This document shows, piece by piece, positions 1 through 8,956 of a DNA stretch of 12,133 bases. Under the pieces are notes generated by a model, which was not told the origin of the DNA, made no database searches, and saw only the letters and a list, made by a program, of their open reading frames with translations. The translations under genes were made by a program, and so were the position numbers. Positions within the stretch are counted from its first letter, which is position 1. Every line of letters starts with the position of its first letter. The stretch lies in contig JAQIWT010001162.1 of the NCBI GenBank assembly GCA_034696485.1, forward strand, positions 1-12,133. Reading direction: 5' to 3'. The stretch is from Isohypsibius dastychi. Taxonomy: Eukaryota > Tardigrada > Eutardigrada > Parachela > Isohypsibiidae.

Positions 1-2514
1 CTGTCCGTAATATCCACTTTATAATCCTGGTCAGGTGATAGAAAACTAATATGTCGCTTCTCGGTTGTGTCACTGGCGGACAGACGACGTTTCCGCGGTT
101 CCGGTTCATCGAAACTGCCATCAAAGTTGCGCAAGTCTTGGAAGGAAGAGTAGCGGTTGGCGTTTTCTTTCGGAGCTTCTAGTTTGTCTTCCTTGCTTTC
201 GCTTCGCAGAAATGATATTCCTCGAGATCTTGGTAGGGGCGGTTTGGAGTCCATTTTTGGGGACGTCGGTTCAGGTTGGGGAATATCTTCGATTGGGCTC
301 GGGGTTCGTGGAAATGAACTGCCCTCTTCGTCGGTGTCGAGGTTTTGATCGTCGACATCTGCGAGTGATGAATGTGATTCGGGAGTTCGATATGATGGAC
401 TATCGGCGGCATCGTCGTTGCCGGTTTTTAGAAAACTAATGTGCGAGTCCGGTGTTGAACGTTTTTTGTATTGATCAAAATCGTCTCTGGTCGAAAAAAA
501 ATCTTCTTCGGCATCCGAACTGGACTCGATAGTTGAAACCTACAACAATACATTCAAAAGTAGAAAGCTATAATGTGGTGCGATGTCAAGTTGATTTTTC
601 GAAGAAAATGAAAATTTGTCTGACTGATTTTCAAACATTCGTCGAAATCAACCTTGGCTTCCCTGAAAATTAATGCAGATTTTGTTTAACAACTTCCCCT
701 TTTTAAGTGTTCATGGAAATCGACCAATCCGATCACCCGACAATTCTTCAGATATTCCGAAACAACATACAATTGACTAAAGAAAATGATTAAACAAATT
801 AAAGTGCAATTTGTATTTTACATTTTGATTATACTTTTCGATTCACATTTCTATTTTACAATTTAGATTTGAATTTAAGATTGAGATTTCAGATTTGGAT
901 TTCGGATTTAGATTGTCCAATTTTATCGCAAAATCAGAGTAACAACAAAAGAGCGCAGTCTCACTTTGATCTCAGGATTTGCCGGGTATTCTGCCGGTAA
1001 AGGAGTAGGACAAGGTTTTTCCGGCTGTTCAGATTCCAGATTTTTCTGCCACTCCGAAACTTTAGAAATACTAGAGTCCACTTCATTTGTCGAAATTCGT
1101 GGGTCTTTGCCGTCAACATCAATCCTCGGAACGGCGCTTCTTGATCGACCATCTGCTTCTGCAGCCTCCGACTTCTTGTAACAATTTTCACTTTTTGTTT
1201 CATGGTTAATATCGGTGTCATCGTCTTCAGCTGCCGGAATCTGGCGAGATGCCGCGGAGCTCTCAGCACCCTGAAAACACTCATAAATAATTCGCGATAA
1301 CGACTATCATTTTATATTACAAACTCATAAACCTTTACGCAATTGGAGAATATTATTTACCGCCGTTGAATCTACACGACTTCGCAGTCTTCTATACGGC
1401 GACTCAAATTTCCTGGCCGTTGGTTGCTCCATATCTTCCTTTGATCTGCTATCAGCCGACGTGTTCAAAGATGGTAGCTCTGACAGATATGACGGATATT
1501 TTGATGGTGCATCATAGATGTGCGACGTGCTTCCAGAAAAAGGCCGTTTATTATACGGCGGAGAAATGCCGTATTTTCCCGAGTCCGACAAATGGCTGGA
1601 CGATGCCCTTCTGTATTCCGGGTAGGGGTCATGCGATGTCTGACGCTGATAACTACTCCCTGTACCATATGGAGTCGATAAACTCGTTGAAGAATGATAG
1701 GATGGGATTCTGGTGCTTAGATAATCTGAGGTTGTGGAAGGAGTATAACTAGAGACATATGGCGTTCGGCTCGTCGAAGATGCGCGCGTCTATGAACGAA
1801 AAGACCATAACAATGAATGCAAAACGACAGTTTCAACGGTCAGCTTGAAGAATGAGTCTGGTGCATTATGAGAGAATATTCATTCTTGTGACATGGTTGG
1901 CCTCGATGGAGAAAAACGTAACATGTGGACCAAATGCAAATGCCAGCTTGTGAAAAACGTTCTCCCCTCGCGAAAAAGATGCGACTAAAAATATCTCAAG
2001 AGAAAAGGTTTGCAGCCGTGATCTCTAAACATTATCTGCTAATAGTATTTGTTTTTTGATCTCAATAACTCAAGATGGTTTTCCCACACACGAAATTGAC
2101 GAGTTGGGCCTTCTTCAATGTTAGCGTTTAAAATGTGCAACACGCTGAAAATGCACGCCATTCAATGATGTCAAACATTCTAGTCCGCTAGCCTAATTAA
2201 CCGGTTAGAAAATGAATGTTTAAAATGGTAAAACAAGATGACTTTTCAATTTATATCAACAAATCCAAACTCCACCAATTCTTATTCCAGGCCGCTTTCT
2301 ACGATGATAAAACAATAGATTATTCACTTACCCCTGAGTATCTACGGGGAGTCGACGGAAGACCACTTGATCCTTTGCCAAGCTAGACACAGAAAACGCG
2401 TTAAGAACACGGAAACCGTTCGAGAGACTTGATCAAATATTTCTCCGCCGATCAAACACAAGTGAAATCACTCTTGCTTACATAATCAGATTTTCGGCTG
2501 GAGCGGTAGGCCAT
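1..2514 (-). CDS. Unrecognised Ser/Pro/Tyr-rich disordered protein, N-terminal part (5 exons, runs off left edge)
   Basis: Exons, read on the minus strand: 2514-2482, 2382-2332, 1789-1361, 1270-965 and 539-1. All introns are GT-AG and phase 0, giving 452 open codons with no stop before the window edge. The start ATG opens MAYRSSRKSDY, followed by donor GTAAGC. Residues 29-171 are rich in Ser, Tyr, Thr and Pro. Residues 172-273 are acidic and polar. Residues 274-452 are acidic and Ser-rich, with three copies of I-S-F-L (residues 307-310, 381-384, 437-440), a PPLP stretch (373-376, WW-ligand-like) and two basophilic kinase consensus sites (RRAS in exon 3, KRRLS near residue 425). I see no membrane segment or folded domain. 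The composition suggests a cytoskeletal or signalling scaffold whose folded part, if any, lies beyond the left edge. I do not recognise the family. Exon 1 is the least certain exon because it is only 11 codons. Confidence 0.7.
540..964 (-). other. Intron 4 of the disordered-protein gene
   Basis: A 425-base AT-rich intron with donor GTGAGA and acceptor TTGTAG. It separates two open exons that join in phase 0. I see no open exon inside it. It contains the degenerate AGATTT repeat described separately. Confidence 0.6.
861..915. repeat. Degenerate hexamer repeat, (AGATTT)n-like
   Basis: About nine imperfect copies of a 6-7 base unit around GATTT or AATTT run through the stretch (AGATTT, GAATTT, GAGATTT, CAGATTT, GGATTT, CGGATTT, AGATTG). 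It lies inside an intron and looks like a decayed microsatellite. No coding role is visible. Confidence 0.6.
1790..2331 (-). other. Intron 2 of the disordered-protein gene (542 bases)
   Basis: Bounded by a perfect GTAAGT donor (from 2331) and a pyrimidine-rich acceptor ending TTCATAG (1790). No sizeable open exon is visible inside. It holds an ATGCAAAT octamer (1934-1941), a near-match to a MEF2 site (CTAAAAATAT, around 1985) and a homeodomain-type TAATTA core near 2193. These could be enhancer elements, but each is short enough to occur by chance. Confidence 0.5.
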
Positions 2515-3722
2515 TACAAGCGCGATACTTTGCTTAGATAAACATAAAGGTCACAACATTATCCGGGGTTCGTTCCAGTTTTTGGGGGTGGGATCTGATC
2601 GGATGTTCAAATGACAATAACACTTATTCAAGTAATTTGATATGGATTCTACTAACACGATACAATCCGGAATTCCAGGACTCGAGCCAAGAAAGTGTTC
2701 GGAGACATACTCTGAAGAGCGCGATTTTCAAAACATTCTCTGACGTTCGGTTGGTGCTCATTACAGATTGGAAACTGTGTTCCGGGAGAGAGCAGAGTTG
2801 GAAGCTAGTGATCAGAGAGGAGAAAGTGTTGCCGTGTTTTATTTTTGACTTCGGACTGGCGCAAGAGTGCTTTTTTATTCGATCAGTTATTTTCTTGGCG
2901 CTTTGGATCCAGAGTCAATCATTTTCTGTTCTTCTGACGCGCTTTCATATCGCACCCCCATCCCCGCGACTGACCGGCCCTCGGCATATCCCATGCAAAT
3001 AGATCTAACTGTTGCTCTTTCATCATTTCATCGCTGTTCGGCTCGTGATTCACGGCGTTTGTCTTACGCAAATGCCTCAAATGTGGAGTAATTTCGCTGG
3101 TTGATCTTTCGATATTATGATGACGACGAGGAAGATTACTAGAACGTCGCATTCAAAATCCAGGCTGAGCAACATAAGTACACTCGCAAAAAAGGTCACA
3201 AACACAGTTTTTCGTTTTTTTTTGACAAAAATCAATTTAGCGAACATTAAACAACCGTTGGCAAACGTGGATGTTTTGGTCCTCATTAGAAAAATACGCT
3301 AACGGGCAAAACATGGGCTTTCGAAGACTTAATCCCAAATGCTGAGATCCGAATTGCATGAACATGAAATCTTCTCGAGCAGGTCGTGTTGTGAATGTGT
3401 TCATAAACCTTTAATTGCATAATATCTGGGTGTCCGATATCACAAGTTGTACGACTATAAATATGTTGAATAAAGGGACGAAACAGCAGGTCGCAAGAGG
3501 AAGATTTAGAGCAATACCAAGTTGACACGATTTATGAATAGCGACCAATTTTCGAATGAATCAATGACTGAAGCGAGGATATAATAATTAAGCACAGACA
3601 GTGATTAAAACAAAAATAAAAACAGCAAAGGATAGCATCCGTATGTTCAGCCAGGAAAATGGCGGTTGCTGTAGGGTTGATGAATCAAGGCTCACTAAGT
3701 GAAGCGCGAGTTTCCAAGTTTA
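2515..3722. other. Intergenic region: paramyosin 3' flank and promoter side of the disordered-protein gene
   Basis: About 1.2 kb between the paramyosin stop and the next minus-strand start codon. No reading frame here resembles a known protein. On the minus strand it holds an ATTAAA poly(A)-type hexamer near 3409-3415, an isolated 77-codon open frame (3152-2919), an ATGCAAAT octamer at 2993-3000 and a CACCCCC box near 2590. No convincing TATA box lies close to the 2514 start. A 5' untranslated exon for the downstream gene could lie here unseen. Confidence 0.5.
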
Positions 3723-3724
3723 TT
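3719..3724 (-). terminator. AATAAA poly(A) signal overlapping the paramyosin stop codon
   Basis: On the minus strand the stop TAA (3725-3723) runs directly into TAAA, so a canonical AATAAA begins inside the stop codon. If it is used, the 3' UTR would be only a few tens of bases. A second candidate, ATTAAA, lies about 300 bases further on, near 3409-3415. The hexamer is seen directly; its use is inference. Confidence 0.35.
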
Positions 3725-6700
3725 AATATTTTGACGTGTAATCCTGTCTTTCTTCCATTATATAAACGTTTCCCCTCATTCCGGCTGCAGTTGAGCTGGT
3801 GGAGGTAATGGTATTCCGGCTTTTGGCGCGAATGAGTGAAAGGTTGCTTTCAGCCATCTCAGCGCGATCTTCAGCTGATTCCATTTCACGCTGGAATTTG
3901 CGCACTTTGGTGACGTTTTGAAGAGCAAGTGATTCCTGGAACAAACCAACCAACCAATCACAACATCAAAACGGCTTTGAAAATAAGCGTGACTCACGGC
4001 CTCATCAGCTACTCGCTTGAGGACTTTGCATCTTTCTGTGAGCTTCTCAACTGAATCTTGGAGCAAAACAACGTTCTTGCGATCATCTTCAGACTGAAGG
4101 GTGATCTCCTTGATGCGACGCTCTTTCTTGGCGGCGATCTTCTGGGTCTCAGCATGACGGCGGCGTTCCTCCTCGAATTCGGACTCAACATCTCGAATCT
4201 GTTAACAGAGTACAAAGTGCATTATTGAAGCGAAATGAAGTAGGCGGTACTTACGCGAGCTTCGAGTTTGCTGACCAATCGCTTTCCACCAATCAAAGCC
4301 GATGCTTCCATTTCTTGCAGACGGACCTGAAGTTCCTTGACCTGGACCTCCAAAGCTTTGCGCATAGTGTCGTATTTCATGGCACGTTCCTGCTCTTCCT
4401 GAGCGTGTTCCAAAGCTTTGTTCAAATCACCCTACGTAAGACATCCGATTTGAGCAGAAGTTCCTTAATCGTCATCAAGTTTCTAAACTCACTTGAGCTC
4501 GAATGGCGCGCTCTTCAGCACTCTTCCATTCGCGGTTGACTTCATCGAAGTCAGATTGCAGTGCACCGTATTCTGTTTCCAGTTTGCTCTTGGAAGCCAA
4601 CAGAGTAGCATTGAGAGTGGTGAGTTCTTGTGCACGAGCTGAGACCTCATCCAGCTGAGCTTCGGCGGCCTTGCGACCACGGAGCGCCTAGACATAACCC
4701 ATAAGTACTAAAAACACAAACCATCAATGAGTATTTACGGTACCTGTTCTGCTGAGACGCGGAGGTCGTCGTTGTCAGCCTGGAGAGATTGCACTCGTTT
4801 CTGCATGATGGTGAGTTGGTCAAGAGACTGTTGCAACTGGCGTTGGACATCTTCGTAGTGAACAGTGAGTTCCTGAATAAAAGGTCATTTTTAACTGCCG
4901 AGAAAATGATGAAGTATATAGCGTACCTGGATGTGCAATTGTTGTTTCTTGATGGTCTTGTGGGCTTCCAAGTTGGCGCGCTGTGCGTTGTCGAGTTGCA
5001 TTTCCAATTCAGTGATCTGAGCTTGCATCTTCTTCTTGATGCGAGCAACTTCGGTCTTCAGTTTGGTCTCGGCATCAGCAAGGCGAGCGGTCAACGTTTC
5101 AATCTCGATGGTCAGTTGTTTCCTACATAATCGATTAGTTGATGATTTCTCAGGTCGACTCGTCAGGAAATGCTTACTTGAGTGCTTCGAATTCCTCTTC
5201 TTGGTCGTGGAGACGTCGTTCATAATCGGCTCGTACTTGAATCAATTCAGCACTCAAGCGGATGACCTTGGCTTCCTCCTGTTTGCGGAGTGATTCGGCA
5301 TCTTGATAAGCAAGTCTCCAATCGTCACGTTCTCCCTCAACGCGACGGAGTTCGATCTCAAGTTCGTGGAATCGGCGGGTGGCATCAGCAAGGGCTTCCT
5401 TGGCCTCATGGAGATCGTCTGTACAAAGAAACGCTCTCGTTAAAGCCACCAACAAGGTAGTGCCACAACACTGTACCTTCAAGTTTCTTCTTGTCTCGGG
5501 CAAGAGCGTCACGTTGTTCGGTGAGTTTCTCAACAGCTGTCTTCAAGCGGCTGTTCTCAGCTTGAGCAGCACGGAGTTCGCGTTGAGATGCTTCAAGTTC
5601 CAGGCTGACTTCTTCAATACGGCGTTTCAGTTGGTTGATGGTCTCTTCCAAAGAAGCGTTTCGTTTCTCGAGTTGTTGAACGGCAGAGTTGGCCTGTAAC
5701 AATAAAGGTCAACCTAAAATTTCAGAATTTTTACAAACTGGCGTACTTTGTCCAATTCGATGATCATGATTTCGAGCTCTGCTTGCAATCGGCTCTTCTG
5801 TTTCTCCAAGTTGGAAGCACGAGTAAGAGCAGACTGGACTTGCTCTTCCAGATCAACCAAGCGAGCGGTGAACTTCTTCCTAAATTGTAATACGTTCAGA
5901 CTGTTACATCGCAACATCGTAAGCTGAGAACTCACTTGAGATCATCGACTTCAAGAATGTGAGCTTGTGCCTCGGCTTCGAATTTGCTCTTGTACATCGC
6001 AGACTCGGTCTTCGAGTTGGACAGTTGTCGTTCAACATCCAAACGGTATTCAGACTCCTCCTCAAGCTGGACGCGATAGGTCTCAACGTCAGTCTCCAAA
6101 TTGTGCACGGTGGTTTGCAGAGTTTGGCGTGTCTGAAAACAGCATTCCATGAAACTCAGAAATTCATAACTGTAAGACTGAAACTCACTCGCTCTTCCTC
6201 TTCCAACTTGCGCTTGGTGTCTTCGAGTTGACGAGCCAGAGTCGATTTCATGAACTCCAAGGTCTCAACGGTCTTCTTGAGCTCTTGCATATCTCGGAGC
6301 AGATCGTTGTTCTCCTGCACCAATCGGACTTTGCTGTTGGCCAAATCGGTGACTTGACGGTTGAACTCCTCAGCACGCTGGTTAGCCGCGGCAGCCGCCT
6401 GATCAGCCTTCTCGAACTTCTTCTCAGCTTGATCCTAACAACGAAAAAAATGTAGCTATATTGTTGGAACGGCTAAGAAACCCATTTCTTACGCGTTCGC
6501 TGCGGAGATGATCAACTTGGGCGACCAAATCGATGACCTCAGCCTGGATTCGAGAGCGCTCTTTGTCGACCCTGACGAACGCGAAAACGTTAAATAAAGG
6601 CGAACACAAAAGGATGAAAACATACTTTTGCTTGGATTTTTGCAACTGGTCAATTTGATCTTGCATTTCGACAAGCGACTCGTTGTGTTTTCGGCGCAGA

Positions 6701-8071
6701 CCGGCAGATGTCTCCTCTCCCTCAAGATGGACATCCTCCAACAGCTTGCGGAGTTTGGCCAGCTCGGCATCTCGCTTGCGGTTCTGGTCAGTCTGCAGCA
6801 CGAAAAAAATTAAAAGCATATTCAAGCGTTACTTTTGGACAAAATACCTGAGACTCGTTGGCGCCCTCAGCTTCCTCCAATCGATCGTTCAGCTGGACGA
6901 GCTGGACAGCCAAATCAGATCGTTCGCGTTCAACCTACAACACAAGCACCCTTAGAACAGAAGTCAAATGGCTTGCCCAAAAACTCACTCTTGATCGTAG
7001 TTCACGTTCGGTTTCCAAGTCCTCCTGGAGCAATCGGATCTTGTCCTGAAATGAGAAACTCAGTCAACAAGAAGTCCACATTTGAGTACGCGGGTAACCA
7101 ATAGGGTACGTGCAATGTGGATGGAATGGAGTTGGGTGGTGGCAGTGTTCCTTAACCAAGAGGGAAACACAGTGGCTGATTCAACTCGATTTTCACCGCA
7201 CAAGTTTTGCACATTTGGCATAAATGCGCCGTTACTGCTCGACCCCATAAACTCAAAACAGCTGGAGCTTGAAACATTTTCCGATTCGGTAACATGTTGC
7301 ATAATGCGTCTTCGAAAAACAATAAGAATCTGTTATTGAAACTGGATTGATTGGGAACTGGGCATGGTCCGCCTCATGAGGCTGGGAAGAAACCACAAAT
7401 ATCACTTCCGCCTCCCGGATGCAAATATCACTTTAAAGACAGCATGCCGGCCAAATTCAGCAATCCAAAAGATCGAAGGCATTACGAAAGCAAGTCGAGA
7501 GGGTTTACAGTCTAAGTAAAGTCAAATCTATTTTCGTACCAAAAGTCGGCATGATGACAAACGATGGCTGCGCTAGCCGTTCTAGCAAAAACTCTTACTC
7601 GCAAAGGACAGAGCGCTGCCTTTTTTGCTGAATAGGAGCGAAGTGTTCAGCGATCCAGAACCTGATGATGCAAATGACTCGAGTTTGTTTACTGAGACTC
7701 CAAACAGGAGTCAAAAGCTATTCCGAACTGCAGAAAATGACCTTATGAGAAATAAACATTCACCGGAAATTGTAAAAACTCAACAATCTGTCACGCGTAA
7801 GAGCAAGCTATAGCTGCTCATTGGGCGTAATGTTCTTCACTCCCCTCCGAACCATGTGGGTAAATAGTACCTTTCCCAACCCTAGAAACCGGCTTGCTCC
7901 CCATTGAAAAGGTCACTCACTCACATCCCTTCACATGTATTCCAGATTGAATCTGTGTGTCGGGCTTTGGTCTGGTATAACCTATAGTGGGAGCCTTACC
8001 TCAAGGCGGGACAGGACTCCGATGTCCGCAGCACTTGTTCCTTTGGTGGAGGTGGTAAAGGAGAACGACAT
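3723..8071 (-). CDS. Prm: Paramyosin, complete, 16 coding exons, 868 aa
   Basis: Coiled-coil core protein of invertebrate thick filaments (UNC-15 in C. elegans, Prm in flies). Exons: 8071-8000, 7045-6989, 6934-6848, 6792-6626, 6571-6493, 6434-6189, 6132-5936, 5879-5747, 5693-5477, 5418-5178, 5122-4927, 4872-4744, 4687-4493, 4431-4255, 4198-3998, 3935-3723. All junctions are GT-AG, and the spliced 2607 bases stay open to TAA. The start ATG lies in ACACCATGT and opens a 24-residue exon ending LSRLE. That exon joins [11 protein letters not shown], the known start of the paramyosin rod. Residues about 17-836 are heptad coiled coil; landmark stretches are [30 protein letters not shown] and [12 protein letters not shown]. 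The tail (about 837-868) is Ser/Thr-rich and non-helical, ending [13 protein letters not shown], like other paramyosins. Length matches the family's usual 860-880. No myosin motor or actin-binding domain is present. The only cysteine is Cys788. Expected in body-wall and other muscle. Confidence 0.96.
7046..7999 (-). other. Paramyosin intron 1 (954 bases), likely regulatory
   Basis: Donor GTAAGG follows codon 24, and the acceptor is TTTCAG before DKIRLLQ. It is about 16 times longer than every other intron in the gene, and it sits between the headpiece and the rod. It contains E-box-type CANNTG motifs (for example around 7851 and 7931), an ATGCAAAT octamer (7419-7426) and a 12-base direct repeat. 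Large first introns of invertebrate muscle genes commonly hold enhancers; a role here is inference. No open exon longer than chance was found on the minus strand. Confidence 0.55.
7396..7433. repeat. 12-base direct repeat with an octamer site in paramyosin intron 1
   Basis: CAAATATCACTT occurs at 7396-7407 and again at 7422-7433, a 26-base period. The second copy overlaps a perfect ATGCAAAT octamer (7419-7426), the consensus for POU-domain factors. The repeat is seen directly; a binding role is inference. Confidence 0.45.
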
Positions 8072-8956
8072 GGTGTATTACTTCCGGTCAAGGGTTTTTC
8101 GATCAAACGGAGAAAAACGATGTCGGCTGGCTAATTTTCCGCAAACAAGGAGGAAAATTAAACTAACAAGAATCTGGCCAAGTGAAAGAAGAGAGCTCCT
8201 TTGCAGTCCAGAGACAGAAAAGACTCGAGTGCTCAAACTCTCAAGGGCTGCCCCAGCTAACGCGACGCCTAGGAATCGGAAACACTTTTTTAAACCTAGT
8301 GTGGACAGGACAGACCGAGACGGGCGAGAAAAACCATTTTTAGCCACAACCAAGTCCCTGCCCACTTGTGCTCCTCGAGTTTTTCTCGTCACTTGGTCAG
8401 ATTACGCATAGCGCCATTCTGCTCCGAACATGCGTTCAGCTCCACTCCGTAGCAACATTACTTCACAGCAGACCATTCTTGGATCAGGACCTTTTTTGGT
8501 GTGAGCGCTGGAGACCGCGCATCTGGCTGAAGCGTGCTCTCCTTCGTGTCGATCTCTTTTTCGCGTGAAAAAACTGGGCGTTCAGCTAGCTAACACAGCC
8601 GCATAAAAGCAAGCCTCTTATTTCCGCAAATTTGATACATCCTCCAATGTGCTGTGATGTACAAAAACTAGGATCACATTGCATCACAGGTTGGCTCTTT
8701 GACTTTTATCTCCCCAGGGTTTTATTACGCGCAACCGCATGCCGCGTGTTCACCTTTCACCTTTTCTTCCTTTATAATAATCCAGATGAAAAGCTCTTAT
8801 TCACAAAGCCTTTCAATATTAGACCTGGCAAATCTCTCGAAATTAGCTTCCGCTGAATCCGCCACAATCACAAAAACATTCGCATGTAGCAAGAATCCTT
8901 TTATCTACATGAAAAATCCATATTCTGGCATTCGACAAAACCCCCTGGATAGAATT
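8072..8956. other. Paramyosin 5' flank / ankyrin-gene 3' flank
   Basis: About 885 bases between the paramyosin start and the upstream gene's stop codon, both genes being on the minus strand. It must hold the paramyosin promoter and 5' UTR. No TATA box is obvious close to the ATG; a GATAAAAG element (8703-8710, minus strand) is more than 600 bases away. The part at 8078-8392 is open on the minus strand for 104 codons, ending seven bases before the paramyosin ATG. The plus strand is also open across it. Neither frame resembles a known protein. Confidence 0.5.
8721..8726 (-). terminator. AATAAA poly(A) signal candidate for the ankyrin-repeat gene
   Basis: A canonical AATAAA on the minus strand, about 230 bases after the spliced stop codon. 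It is the nearest canonical hexamer downstream. Use is inferred from position only. Confidence 0.35.

Noticed and set aside
2637-3002. 121-codon plus-strand frame in the intergenic region
   Set aside because: No domain or homology-like pattern is visible. It is strand-opposed to both neighbouring genes and overlaps the equally open minus-strand frame at 2919-3152.
4789-6455. Several plus-strand frames of 60-113 codons across the paramyosin exons
   Set aside because: They are antisense shadows of the coiled-coil exons, whose CTC/TTG/GAG-rich codons read as Leu/Glu-poor open frames on the other strand.
3723-8071. Myosin heavy chain rod as an alternative to paramyosin
   Set aside because: There is no motor domain. 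The rod starts directly after a 24-residue headpiece with [11 protein letters not shown], the total length is 868 residues and the tail ends YIMEERQDY; all fit paramyosin and not myosin.
7935-8411. 158-codon plus-strand open frame
   Set aside because: It overlaps the paramyosin headpiece exon and 5' flank on the opposite strand, has no recognisable domain, and its start side lies in paramyosin intron 1. The minus-strand exon, which joins the known rod start, explains the conserved signal better.
8703-8710. GATAAAAG as the paramyosin TATA box
   Set aside because: It is more than 600 bases from the ATG and would need a very long or spliced 5' UTR, with nothing in the sequence to support that.
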